From: Nereocystis luetkeana
Lineage: Eukaryota > Sar > Phaeophyceae > Laminariales > Laminariaceae
Direction of reading: 5' to 3'
Assembly: GCA_031213475.1 (NCBI GenBank)
Contig: JARUPZ010000016.1
Coordinates: 3,725,491 to 3,789,490, forward strand
DNA: 64,000 bases
Positions 1 to 47,085 of this stretch are shown here, one piece after another. Each line of letters begins with the position of its first letter. Positions within the stretch are counted from its first letter, which is position 1. Both the position numbers and the translations under genes were made by a program. Under the pieces are notes generated by a model that made no database searches, was not told the DNA's origin, and saw only the letters and a program-made list of their open reading frames with translations.

Positions 1-289
1 GATAAACGTGGAGAAGTCGCTATCGTCGTTTCTTTCTGGACGATTATGACCGAAAGGACCAACATTACTCCTGCGGTACTGCTGCGGTACAAACTACCCG
101 TAATTTCAGAACAGAATAATTTTATTTTTCAACATCGGCGGCGAGTTTATTGGTACTCTTGCAGCCTTGCTGCTAGGACACCGTCCGTACAACAACAATG
201 GTGTTTGTACGAGTTAGTTGCCTCGCAGCGCCAAACAAAGGTACTGGTGCTGTGCATATCATATCGTTCAGTGAGGGAGATAGATCGCC
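1..289 (+). promoter_or_regulatory. 5' flank / 5'UTR of the channel gene
   Basis: This is the sequence upstream of the proposed ATG. An in-frame TAG at 281-283 lies just before the start, which supports 290 as the true start codon. The context CGCC-ATG-G is favourable for initiation. I see no clear TATA or other core element, so a promoter is only presumed. Confidence 0.3.
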
Positions 290-35171
<34,882 letters not shown>

Positions 35172-36688
35172 GGCACCCTGCATATATCTCTGTATAATCT
35201 ACGCAGCTGAGCATGGGCAGGAAGGCCGCTCGCTCCCTATCGAGGATTCGTCGTAGTGTCTCGCGCCATGGAAGGCCTGGGAGGCCATTTGAAGCATTTA
35301 TTGTTCTCCCGTGTACATACTTAGTTGCTTTTTGCCGGTGGTCTTTGTTGTGTTGCATACTTTAGTGGCTGGGGTTGGGTATTGGCCACTTTAGGCAGGC
35401 TGTCCGGTACATTGAAACGCTACTGTAGGAACTTGTTACGGGGCATTCCACAACCCTCAGACTCGCAATAGCACCGTTGGGTGGAGCGCGGAATGTTTGC
35501 TTGGCCCCAGTAATTGCGAAGACCTTGCGTCAAAGGTCTTGTGAGTGACGGGGGATGGGCTCACGGTCTATGCCAAGTACGTTGGCGACGGTCATTATAG
35601 CCGGGTATGCGCGTTTCGCCGCTCCCGAGGGAGCGAGACCTGTAGTATGACGCGTGTGCTCGTAGTGTACTCCTAGCATACGTTCCCGACAGCAGTTGCA
35701 CGGCCGTGGCATGCACAAAATAGGCCGAAACTCTCCGGAAATCGTCGAACGGCCAGATAGTGTGGAACGGTCCATACTTACTAGTGGCTGTGAATTCCCA
35801 GGGCTTGGGCATTGTTGTGGACGCCGTATAGTCGTCGGAACAGAGTTGGCATGAGTGAGCCATGTTTGACACGAGTGAGCCGAGGCCTGATACGCCAGAT
35901 CGCGCAACAGACGAGACCCGCAACAAAGTGTGGAGCGATTTTAAGCTCCACTCCCTTCTTTGTGCGCGTCACTCCTGCTTTGATTGTGTTTGATGAAGTG
36001 TATTATTTATGTACTGTAGTACTGTACGTACTTCTACTAGTGTAGCCCCGGAGACTTACCGTACTTGCCCTGTATTTCGAAGATGCCAACCTTTTTTAGC
36101 TTCTGTAAGGCTATACTCACGTATCCACATACCTATAGGAATTGCGATGGACACCTACATGCCCGGCACGGGTGGTGCTGCAGAACGAATAGCCGTGGTT
36201 TTAGGAGCGTTTTTTTTTTTAAAGGATGGACCAAGTGATTTTCGGCAATGATAGCCTCAGAAGAGTCGTGTCCGGAACGAGTGCAGTACTGCCTGCCTGC
36301 ACTCGTTTTATTCGTCTTTTTCGCGCTGCCACGTGTCTTCGTGTGGCAACGGTAGGCCTGTTGCTGTTGTAAAGCAGCATGGTCTCTGTTGTGCAAGCCG
36401 ATCAACGTCGTCCACTCTGGAGATGTTTTTTTTACAGCACCACAAAATGTTCACGAGTCATCGGCATCCTACACGTATTGTATTTCTACTGCATCTGCCG
36501 ACAAGTCGTGTCGACACTACAGTAGAGAGCAACGCTAGCTTTTTTGGCGCTTGTTTTCGTGCTATAATTATGTGTGCACTATGAACGGTGCAATTTGGGG
36601 GGTTGGTGTGCACGTGGGACGAGGCTAGCTACGATCGCGAGTGGGCATGCTGCATTTATTTTCAGCTGCGGCGCGGTGTTGTCTTCGG
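35172..36688. other. Intergenic / 3' flank, no supported gene
   Basis: 1.5 kb. ORFs on both strands (for example minus 35530-35907) have no matching splice context or recognisable motif. Poly-T/A runs only. Confidence 0.5.
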
Positions 36689-36699
36689 TCAACTTTGAA

Positions 36700-36902
36700 C
36701 CACGCACATCATGGTCGGTTGCGTCTTGAACTGTTCGCAGACACCGCCACACAGTTCTGAGGGAGTCCCTTTGGTTCGCGTTGATTCAATCAGATCGTAG
36801 GCTCGACGATTTTGACGTCGACACAGCCTTGTAAGGCGCTTGCAGTTACCAAGACTTGAAACAAAACGAATCGGCATGCGGCAGTGGGTACATAGTTTAA
36901 CC
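36700..36902 (-). CDS. Possible exon with zinc-binding-like cysteines
   Basis: On the minus strand, a pyrimidine acceptor (CTGTTTCGCACGGCCAG) precedes VKLCTHCRMPIRF, then GNCKRLTRLCRRQNRRAYDL and CGGVCEQFKTQPTMM, with a T|GTGCGT donor. CxxC..C..C spacing followed by RRxNRRAYD recalls short zinc fingers, but I cannot name the family and see no partner exons. Confidence 0.28.
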
Positions 36903-37429
36903 TGGCCGTGCGAAACAGACTCTTGAATGCCCTTGTTGGGCATCATATCGTGAACCGACCCCACCATTGAAACGAAACAAGACCCTAACCCTGATAGACT
37001 CATAAACAGTATGTTGGATACTCCTGATGAGGTCTTTCAGCGCCCGCGCTGGTCAGGGCGTTCGCACAGTTTTTTTCTAGGTTGTTGAAGCGTTTGGTGT
37101 AGAAAACGGGGCTGGTTTTTCCATGCGTTTTTCTTTTCGTGTTTTCGCGTTTTGGTGTCTAGGTCTATTGTCAGTGACAAAGGTTTATGTCTTACCGTAG
37201 CTTTGGGTCTTGACGGGGAAATGGAGCGCATTAGGTTCAGCAAGCAGTGGCCAGGCCTCTTTCCTCCGCTCCGCCCAGAGAGACTTTGTTCTACTTCCAG
37301 CCTGTTTACCTCGATTGACGTACGTACGTAGCAGTAGTATGGCTGGCGTTTGCGGTGCTCTGGACGGCATACATTCCAGCCATAAGCGGGGGGACATATT
37401 CGTCTCCTGGTGTGAGTGTTGCACTTTAG

Positions 37430-38030
37430 TTGGAAGGGTCGCGGACGCCGCCACGGTCGAATCCATGCTCGACCATTGACGGGTCCGTGGTCGATCATGG
37501 CCGACCATGACCAGGCCCGTGGTCGACCATGGGCAACCATGGCCGGGTTCGTGGTCGACAGTGGTCGTCCATGACGTACACCATGACCGTATCATGAGCC
37601 CATGGACAGCTCCATGGACGATTCCATGACCTTGGTCGATCACGATTTCACCCATGGACGAACCATGGACATCGCCGTGGGCACGCTCATGGATATATCC
37701 ATGGCGACGTTCATGGGCCCAGACATGGACGTCTATGGTCGATCGTGTGTCGATCATGGCTTTGTGGGGGCCCATGGACGCATCCATGACGGCGTTTATA
37801 GCCCCGTCCATGGACGAAGCCATGGCCGACCGTAGGCCTAACTCTAACCCAAGAGCCATACAACGCCGTCATGGATGCGTCCATGAGCCCGTCCGTGGAC
37901 GGAGCCTTGACCGACGCTTGGTCGACCATGGCCGGGACCGTGAACGGCCACGGTCGACCACGGCGGCGTTCACGACCGCTCGTTGTTGACCATCGTGGCG
38001 TTCATGGGCCCGTTCATGGACGGTCCAAAA
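37430..38030. repeat. CATGG palindrome field 1 with telomere-like motif
   Basis: Dozens of CCATGG, TCGACCATGG and CCATGGACG words. GGACGCATCCATGACGGCGT (37777-37796) pairs with 37863-37882; the loop contains GGCCTAACTCTAACCC at about 37834-37850. Confidence 0.8.
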
Positions 38031-38723
38031 AATGTAGGTCATTAGTTGGCGTATGCTACGGTAGGAGTAACATTATTTTTCCCAAGGCTCGTGACCCGAG
38101 GTCTGTACATCTTCCCCGAAAACTAGGATTTAGAGAACGAACTTGTACTGTAGTTGTTGTTCAGATAATATTGTACGATACTGTAGTATTCTGTCTCTCT
38201 ACCGTGGATCATTTAATGTAAGTATTGGATTGGATGAGGCCTCCTGCGCCAGGCAGGAGGTCCCGTCCGGTATTTCCCCCCGCACTGAGTAAAGTGGCGG
38301 ATCACAAACTCTGCGCGGGGTTAGTACCTGTAAATGATCTGGGTATACAAGCCCAAGAATACTAATCCTACTGCCGGGTGGGTGGGATGGTCTCAAGAAA
38401 TGGCGCGACCAACTCTACTCCCGAGGTTTCGGGAGCGAAAGGAAGAAGTGACCTCGATTCGATACAAATTCCGAGACATTTCGATATAATCAATGGTTCC
38501 ATTATTTGTGCAAAATATGAATCCATGGATTGGATCGCCATTTTACTGTAGTATTCTGTCTCTCTACCTGTGGATCTTTTAATGTAAGTATTGGATTGGA
38601 TGAGGCCTCCTGCGCCGGCCTGCGGTCCCGCCCATACTTCTTTACGCCTCCTTTCAGATTACCTTTGTAGTTGACCGCCAGTCCGGGGCAGAATAGTCTC
38701 ACCCAAACTTCTATCACCTGAAC

Positions 38724-39866
38724 TCAGTCCTTACCCGCACACGCCGCAAAGTCCTTTCTGAACTCCGACGACAACGGTAGCTCGCTAGCGTCCGCGTAGC
38801 TCTGGCCACGTTTCTTCTTGCTACCCCGCACTCGTCCACTCGAGGTAGCCCCGATGTAGTATTTTGCAACTGACGCTGTCTTCCAGCCACCAATTTTCAT
38901 GATCTCGTCCACAGCCGTCCCGGCCAGGGATTTGCTGAGCGAGCCTCCCCCTCGAAAGGAGTGCATCGTGAAGTGTTTCGGCAGGTCTGCCATTCGCAGA
39001 TAGCTTTGCCGGTTCACCGTCATACGGGTCGCGGAGAGAGAGAGATGGCCCCGGCCACCTTCTGCCGTAGCAACGGGGAAGAGGTGCCCAGTGCTTAAGT
39101 CCCACCCAATCCGCTGTGCGGCCGAGATGCACGCTGTGACCGCCCGGAAGGCCAAGGAATACAAGGCGATATCTCGGGTCAGCAAAATACGCTCTGCCAG
39201 AGAGCTGGCCACCTGAGCGCGCAACCGCATGTCGCTTAGCAGATTTATGAGTGTGTGTTCCAGCATCGGCGCCGCCTGATTGACCTGAATTCCGACCTGC
39301 TTCTGTTCCTCAGGTACGAAGATAAGGTACGAATCTACCACCGGGCTCGAGCACGGACTTCCTACCCGGCAGACGGGGTCCCATTCCTCTCCTTGCCCGC
39401 TTTCTTTCATCGCCATTTTCAGCTTCGACCCAAACCTTTTCGAATAGACTCGGCCACATACCGTTTAGCACACGAAGACCCCGTCAGGCACGTATCGTCG
39501 CCCGCGTGGCCCACACCGGGGCAGGACGCTTCATGCACCATCTTGGTGCCTTTCCCTTGCGTGTCGAGGAAGCAGAGGAATTAAATACATCGTCTAGGGT
39601 AGCTGTTTGCCAACCACGAGACCCCGCCGAAACAACGAGCAAAAACGCGTCAAACTCGTCTGCCACCCTGCTTTTTCGGACTTGCCCGGGGCGCCCCTCC
39701 ATCGCCTCCAGTACTTGGCGTTGACGTGGTTGCGTCTTATCAACATCCACCACCACAGGCACCCGCGCTGGATACCGTGGGGCCGGCAATGATCGAACCG
39801 GGTGAGCGCCGCATCTCCTAGTAGAAATTTATGTGTGCAACGTTTTCTTCCTGACACGTAGAGCAA
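38724..39866 (-). pseudogene. Tyrosine recombinase of element 1
   Basis: The main open stretch (39416-38724, 230 codons) ends in a YR catalytic domain: HSFR (the HxxR box), then VDEIMKIGGWKTASVAKYYI with the Trp of the H/W position and the nucleophile Tyr in YY. It stops after FRKDFAACAGKD. Upstream (39866-39417) the homologous N-terminal part lies in a shifted frame (RPGQVRKSRVADEFDAF). The region between ALYSLAF and RAVTACISAAQ lacks the MRRGYDLSFTLG stretch present in element 2, which I take to contain the first catalytic Arg. The copy is therefore probably inactive. Confidence 0.75.
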
Positions 39867-40674
39867 AACGCAAACCGAACCAAGTCCCTGGTCATTGCCT
39901 CCCCACAGAGAGGTGACCCACCCTCGAGAGGCTTCCGCCAGTGCCGTTCTGTTTGGAAGAGAACACCAAATAAAGGGGGACCGTAAGCCTCGAAGAGCAT
40001 TTGAAGACGCCCGATCCAGCGAAATATATGCGCGCCACTATGTCATGGCTGCCCGTCCCTGCGCGATAGTAGCCGAAACTTGGGCACCCGTTACACTTTG
40101 GTACGGAAGTCTAAAGCCGAGGGCTCGCGCCTCGTCGTCCACAAACCTGGTGAACCTTGACGGGATACGGTTGTGGAGCACCGCTCCGGGAAATCGGGCG
40201 ACGTCATACGGGCCGGCACTCGACGGACCCCGGTATTCCCTTAGGAGAAGATCGTGAAGATCCCCTTCAATCGCGTAAGTACAACACCAAGGTGTCTCGG
40301 AGCGGGTGCACTTTAAGAACGATGTCGTGCCAGAAGCGTACATGCCGGCGCACGAACCCCGGCACGAATTGGTTCCCATCCCCCCCCGCATCCCCTATCG
40401 GAGCATCCCACGAAATACGCCGTAGGAGACCCTGCAAGGGGTCACGAGTGACATCCGCCACGGACGGCCACACTCCCGAGGCGGGCCGGGCTCCCGTGCG
40501 CGCCCACTTGCGTTCGTCGGTATCCAAGGGGGGCGTGGGGAGAAGAACGGGCCGCACGTGTGCGTGGCGTCGATCAAGGCGTCGGAGCCAACCGTCGGCG
40601 ACCATCTTCAGCGCACCGTGGGGAGAAAGAGGTGAGGATACTCCTATATATATACGGGGTATCATATAGCGCAA
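39867..40674 (-). pseudogene. Upstream coding remnants of element 1
   Basis: Minus-strand fragments: 40674-40267 (VRRHVRFWHDIVLKVHPLRD), continuing after a frameshift as DLHDLLLREYRGPSSAGP, then FPGAVLHNRIPSRFTRFVDD (40257-40038), and 40000-39818 (DLVRFAFCSTCQEENVA), which matches element 2. The first parts resemble linker sequence before reverse transcriptase in DIRS-type polyproteins. The RT/RNase H core appears deleted at about 40000-40038. Confidence 0.35.
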
Positions 40675-41329
40675 AAGGACATCTCGCGAAACGCGCGTGT
40701 ATCCATAATTGAGGTAATCGGATCAACCAGGGGCATAGCTCTGCCACCCTGGTCCGGAGTAAGTAAATATTTGCCAGCAAGCGTCGTATACGGAATGCTG
40801 TATCACACCATAAGCAGCCCCGCGAAGACACGCGTGGCAATCTTGGTGAGTTAATCGATTCAAACGAGGGACATAATTCTGCCCCCCTTGGTACAAAGTA
40901 AATATTTGTAAGCAAACGTTGAAGCGAAGCTGTGTATCCAGGCGGGTCGTCGAGAAAACATGACGATTGCACAGACACCGGCAACGCAACTCCGTGCGTA
41001 TCTACATGGATGGATGTTAATACGGTAAAAGAAAGTGAGGATAACGAGTTGCGTTGGTGTCTGAAAACAATCGAACAAAACAAAATAAATAAAGTACATA
41101 TATATATATAAGAAACCATATACATATATGCAAACAAAACCTGTGGCGTTGCAGTATCGAAAGCGCATGTGAGACCCACAAAGGGGCGCCGTCATATGTG
41201 AGCGCAAATATCATCATATTAGCTTGAGTCAAGCGGGTCCCCCGCCAGCCCACGGAGGGTCTATGGCCAAGGTAACGGTCGCCGCTTCCTATCGTCAAAA
41301 TGAGGTTCTACCGTAGTATCGACACGTAT

Positions 41330-44300
41330 ACGAGGACCCAAAGGAGAATACAGCAGTATCGCGAGGGAGGAAGGGGGCACAACAGCTGCAGACCCCGGAG
41401 GACCACACCCTCCCCTCCCCCGTCAAAACGAGAGAATACAGCAGTGTCAAGAGGAAGGGAGGTGGCACAACGGTACCAGACCCCGTAGGACCATACCCTC
41501 GACTCCACCGTCCAAACGAGAGAAAACCGCAGTATCCAGAGGAAGGGAGGAGGCACCACAGCGCTAGACCCCGCAGGACCATACCCTCCACCCCGCCGTC
41601 AGCACGAGAGAATACGGCAGTATCAAGAGGGACGGAGGGGGCACCACAGTACCAGACACATAGGACCATACCCTCCACTCCACCGTCAACTATAGAATAC
41701 ATCAGTATCAAGCGGGAATGAGAGGGCACCACGGTACCTCCCCTCCACCATCAAAACGAGCCAATACGGCAGTATCGAGGGGAGGGAGGGGGCACGACAG
41801 TACCAGATCCCGTAGGACCATACCCTCCGCTCATCCGTCAAACGAGAGAAAACGGTAGTATCGAGGGGAGTGAGTGGGCACCACGGTGCCCAACCCTATC
41901 GGCCCATACCCTCCCCTCCCCCGTCAAAACAAGCGAATACAGCCGTATCAAGGGGGAGGGAGGGGGCACAATAGTACCAGGCCCCGTAGGGCCATATCCT
42001 CCGCTCCACCGCCAAACGAGAGCACATGGTAGTATCGAGGAAGTGAGGGGGCACAACGGTACCTGACCCCGTAGGACCATGCCCTCCCCTGCACCGTCAA
42101 ACGAGAAAATACAGAAGTATCAAGCGGGAGGAAAGGGCACAACAGTACCAGACACCGTAGGATCATACCCTCCCCCCGACTGTCGAAACGAAAGAAAGTA
42201 GCAGTATCAAAAGGGAAGGAGGGGGCACAACAGTACCATATCCCGTGGGACCCTGCCCTCCCCTCCACCGTCAGAACGAGAGAGTACAGCAATATCAAGT
42301 ACCAGACCCCGTAGGGTCATACCCTCCCCTCAACTGTCAAAACGAAAGAATGCTGCAGTATCAAGAGAGGGGGAGGGGGCACAACAGTACCAGACCCCGT
42401 AGGACCATACCCTTTACTCCCTCGTCAAAGCGGGAGAAAACAGCAGTATCGAGAGGGAGGGAGGGGGCCCAACAGTACCAGACCCCGTAGGATCCTACCC
42501 TCTACTCCCTCGTTAAAGCAGGAGAAAACAGCAGCATCAAGTGGGCGGGAGGGGCACAACAAAACCCGACCCCGTAGGACTATACTCTCCACTTTTAACG
42601 TCCAAACGGGAGAATGCTGCCGTATTTAAGAGAGAGGGAGGGGGCACAAAAGTACCAGAGTCGTACCAGTTGTAGCTCTCCGCCGAGTTCCTCCAGGTCC
42701 GGGTCATCTCCACGATAAGCTGCTGGAACTGTAGCCGAAGCAACGAGCGTGGTAGCGAGGTAACGCAACGGTCGGGGCCATGGGGTGAGGGGAGGGAAAG
42801 GTAAACCAAGACCGCGATGATGGCTGGGCCATGTACCACCGGAACACCCCCGAAGCATGACACACGCGGCTCAGACACAAGTAAAGGGGAAGCCCGTAGT
42901 GTCCCCACATATACGGGGACCAGAAGGAGAATACAGCAGTGTCGAGCGGGAGGGAGGGGGCACCACAGTACCAGACCCCGGAGGACCATACCCTCCCCTC
43001 CCCCGTCAAGAGAGAATAGAGCAGTACCACAGTGCAAGCCCCCGTAGGGTCCTACCCTCCCCTCCTCCGTGAAACCGGAGATTGCCGCAGTATCAAGCGG
43101 GAGGAAGGGGGCACAACCGTACTAGACCCCGTAGGACCATACCCTCCAATTTTACGTCAACTCGGGAGAACACCGCAGTTTAAGAGGGAGGGAGGGAGCA
43201 CAACCGTCCCAGACACCGTTGGACACTACCCTATACTCCCCCGTCAAAGCGGGAGAAAGCAGCAGTATCGAGAGGGAGGGGGGGGGGGACCACAGTACCC
43301 GACCCCGTAGGATCCTACCCTCTACTCCGTCGTTAAAGCGGGGAAAACGGCAGCATTAAGTGGGCGGGAGGGGGCACAACAGTACCAGACCCCGGAACCA
43401 TACTCTCCACTTCAACATCTCGACGGAAGAGAGTTGTAGTACTTAAGAGAGAGGGAAGGTGCACAACAGTACCAGACCCCGTAGGATCATACCCTCTACT
43501 CCCTCGTCTAAGCGGGAAACACAGCAGCATCACGTGGGCGGGAGGGGGCACAACAGTACCAGCCCCGTATGCCCATACCATCCAATTTTAACGTCAAACG
43601 GGAGAATGCTGCAGTATCAAGAGAGAGGGAGGGGGAACAACAGTACCAGACCCCGTAGGGTCATACCCTCTACCACCTCGTCAGAGCGGGAGAAACAGCC
43701 GTATCACGAGAGGGGGAGGGGGCCCAACAGTACCAGACCCCGTAGGGTCATACCCTCTACTCCCTCGTCAAAGCGGGAGAAACAGAAGTATCAGGAGCGG
43801 TGGAGGGGGCACAACAGTACGAGACCCCGTAGGATCATACCCTCTACCACCTCGTCAAAGTGGGAGAAACAGCCGTATCACGAGAGGGGGAGGGGGCACA
43901 ACCGTACCAGACCCCGTAGGATCCTACCCTCTACTCCCTCGTCAAAGCGGGAGAAACAGCAGTATCAGGAGCGAGGGAGGGGGCACAACAGTACCAGACC
44001 CCGTAGGACCATACCCTCCGCTTGAGCGTCCAAACGGGAGAATGCTGCCCTATTAAGAGAGAGGGAGGGGGCACAACAGTATCAGACACCGACGGATCAC
44101 ACCCTCTACTCCCTGGCCAAAGCGGCAGAAACAGCAGTATCAAGACCGGGGGAGGGGGCACAACAGTATCCGACCCCGTAGGACCATACCCTCCACTTGA
44201 ACGTCCAAACGGGAGAATGCTGCAGTATTAAGAGAGAGGGAGGGGGCACAACAGTACCAGACCCCGAAGGATCATACCCTCTACTCCCTCGTCAAAGCGG

Positions 44301-45075
44301 AAGAAAACAGCAGCATCACGTGGGCGGGAAGGGGCACAACAGTACCAGACCCCGTAGGTTCATACCCTCTACTCCCTTGTCAAAGTGGAAGAAAACAGCA
44401 GCATCACGTGGGCGGGAAGAGGCACAACAGTACCAGACCCCGTAGGATCATACCCTTCCCTTGAACGTCCAAACCGGAGAATGCTGCCCTATTAAGAGAG
44501 AGGGAAGGGGCACAGCAGTACCAGACCCCGTAAGATCATACCCTGTACCCCTCGTCAAAGCGGGAGAATACAGCAGCATCACGTGGGTGGGAGGGGGCAC
44601 AACAGAACCAGACCCCGTAGGATCATACCCTCCACCTTCCCGTCAAACGGGAGAATGCTGCAGTATCAAGAAAGAGGGAGGGGGCACAACAGTACCCGAC
44701 CCCGTAGGATCATACCCTGTACCCCTCGTCAAAGAGTGAAAAACAGCAGTATCAAGGGGGAGGGCGGGGGCCCAACAGTACCAGACCCCGTAGGATCATA
44801 CCCTCTACTCCCTCGTCACGCGGAAAAAAACAGCCGCATACCGTGGGCGGGAGGGGGCACAACAGTACCCGACCCCGTAGGACCATACCCTCCCCTTGAA
44901 CGTCCAAACGGGAGAATGCTGCAGTATCAAGAGAGAGGGAGGGGGCACGACAATACCAGACCCCGTAGGATCATACCCTCTATAACTTCGTCAAAGCGGG
45001 AGAAAACAGCAGCATCACGTGGGCGGGAGGGGGCACAACAGTACCAGACCCCGTAGGATCATACCTCGTACCGCA
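41330..45075. repeat. ~87-bp minisatellite, about 40 units
   Basis: Consensus blocks: CAGTACCAGACCCCGTAGGA, YCATACCCTCTACTCCCTCG, TCAAAGCGGGAGAAAACAGC and AGTATCAAGAGGGAGGGAGG, then GGGCACAA. Interrupted at about 42660-42890 by unique DNA. All ORFs across it (periodic on both strands) are artefacts of the unit length being near a multiple of three. Confidence 0.93.
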
Positions 45076-46100
45076 GCCAGTACGAGAGAGAAAAGAAAAG
45101 AAAAATTCAAATGTATCCTGTACTTAAATGCAAATGCATCCTGTCCTCCGTACGCGCGGGAGAGTGTAGCAGTATCGAGGGAGCCATGCGTCTCACCGTC
45201 CAATGAGAGAATACAGCCGTACAACTCGCCCCCGTCAAACGAGAGAATACAGCAGTACAAAGAGCATACAGCAGTATCGAGGGGGGCGTCAAAACCAAAT
45301 CGTGGCCTCGTACTGTACTCAGGACAAGCGGGAAATGCAGAAGTATCCTGCACTCAGTACCAGCGGGCGGGCGTCAAAACCACATCGTGGCCTCGTACTG
45401 TACTCATGGCAAGCGGGAAAAGGCAGTAGTATCCTGTACTCCGTACGAGCGGGAGAGTGCAGCCTCCCCGTCAAAGCCAAATCGCGGCCTCGTACTGTCG
45501 TCAGTACGAGCGAGAAAATGCAAATTTATCCTGTACTCCGTACGAGCGGGAGAGTGCACCACTATCGAGGGAGCCCTTCACTCCACCGTCCAACGGGAGA
45601 ATACAGCAGTACAACGAGAGAATACAGGCCTCGTACTGTAGCCAGTACGAGCGAGAAAATTGCAAATGTATCCTGTACTTAAAAATGCAAATGTATCCTG
45701 TACTCCGTAAGTGCAGCAGTATCGAGGGAGCCTTTCGCTCCACCGCCCAACGAGAGAATACAGCAGTACAACTCGCCACCGTCAAACGAGAGAAAACAGC
45801 AGTACAAAGAGCATACAGCAGTATCGACGCGGGCGTCAAAACCAAATCGTGGCCTCGTACTGTACTCAGGACAAGCGGGAAATGCAGAAGTATCCTGTAC
45901 TCAGTACCAGCGGGAGGGCGTCAAACCACATCGTGGCCTCGTACTGTCCTCATGGCAAGCGGGAAAATGCAGAAGTATCCTGTACTCCGTGCCAGCGGGA
46001 GAGTGCAGCCGTATCGAGGGAGACCCTCCGCCCCACCGTCCAACGAGAGAATACAACAGTACAACGAGAGAAACAGCCGTAACGAGAGGGAGCAAGGGGC
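45075..46100. repeat. Second, higher-order array in element 1
   Basis: Repeats of CAAATCGTGGCCTCGTACTG, GCGGGAAATGCAGAAGTATC and CTGTACTCAGTACCAGCGGG, then AATACAGCAGTACAA. Longer blocks (45240-45400 and 45785-45945) are almost identical, so the array has a ~550-bp higher-order repeat. Confidence 0.85.
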
Positions 46101-46198
46101 ACAAGCACATACCACCATCTCGGGTAACTCGAGTACCCTCCGCATACGCACGTGAATTGGCAGTGAGAGGGCATAGCGGGATCGTAGCAAAATACTCT

Positions 46199-46807
46199 CT
46201 ACCCTACACAATCTTCGATACCAATCTGTGTCCCCATTGGTGCCTTTCCCTTGCTGTACTCAGGACAAGCGGGAAAATGCAGAAGTATCCTGTACTCAGT
46301 ACGTACCAATCTGCGTCCCCACGTACTCAATCTCCGACACCAATTTGTCTTTGTCGCCCTGCACCCGTAGATTGTCGTTGATCTACGGCCAGCAGGGACA
46401 GCGACGCCAGACCAACACAACCTCGCATACGCGAGAAAGCGGCAAACCCCGTCGTACCTCTGGAAGGTGCGTGGTTGTAGTGAGTCCGATCGGATCCTGA
46501 TAATATTTACCAGGTACTCCTTATTTCCATGGTCGGCGGCTGGACCTGAGGGGCCCAACTTGGACGAGCTCCGCCCCCAAGCTCGCTCCAGCTGAGGCAT
46601 TCTCCACAGCGTTCGCCCCACCGGCGATCTCGACCGTCTCAGTTTGAGCCGCCGGTCCCTACGTTCCCGCAGCACCTGCCCCGTAGCCTTGCTGACGCGC
46701 AGCGCCGCCCCAAGCGCCCCCACCTCGGATGCTCCGAGGAGAAGAACACAGTGCTCCGACTCCAGGAGGATGGCATGGAACCGGAGGTCTAGAATATACC
46801 AGACCAA
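46199..46807 (-). pseudogene. 5' ORF remnant of element 1
   Basis: Minus-strand open frame of 202 codons just inside repeat A1, the expected place for the first ORF of the element. It contains LKLRRSRSPVGRTLWRMP and SDSLQPRTFQRYDGVCRFL; the latter looks like the helical core-binding part of a tyrosine recombinase (S..TF.RY..V..FL). Its downstream end runs into the array, so the ORF is truncated or chimeric. Confidence 0.35.
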
Positions 46808-47085
46808 AAGCCGCGTTGCTTCAAGCTCGCGGTTAGGCCGGGAGGCGCCGGCACGGGGCCGACGCGATAGCGGCAGTCGCGTCAGCTGGGGTGGCTGGGG
46901 TCGACCGGGTGGTTCTCAGCATACTCTCAAGAATTTCGCGACCAACTCGCAAAGCTCACGAGGTTTCGGGAGCGAAAGGAAGAAGTGACCTCGATTCGAT
47001 ACAGATTCCGAGACATTTCGATATAATCAATGGTTCCATTATTTGTGCCAAATATTAATCCATGGATTGGATCGCCATTTTACTT

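Larger units (their letters stand above)
38177..47085 (-). mobile_element. Tyrosine-recombinase retroelement 1 (PAT/Ngaro-like split repeats)
   Basis: Read on the minus strand: repeat A1 (47085-46924), degraded coding interior, YR ORF (39866-38724), repeat B1 (about 38640-38543), A2 (38547-38391), linker, B2 (about 38277-38177). A1/A2 share GAGGTTTCGGGAGCGAAAGG and GATTCGATACA(A/G)ATTCCGAG over ~155 bp. B1/B2 share TACTGTAGTATTCTGTCTCT and GGATGAGGCCTCCTGCGCC. This A-ORFs-B-A-B order is the split-direct-repeat layout of PAT/Ngaro-type YR retrotransposons. The RT core was not found, so the copy is defective. Confidence 0.68.

Noticed and set aside
41295-46110. Many 80-230-codon ORFs on both strands
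   Set aside because: Periodic readings of the ~87-bp minisatellite and the second array; the same peptide recurs with frameshifts.
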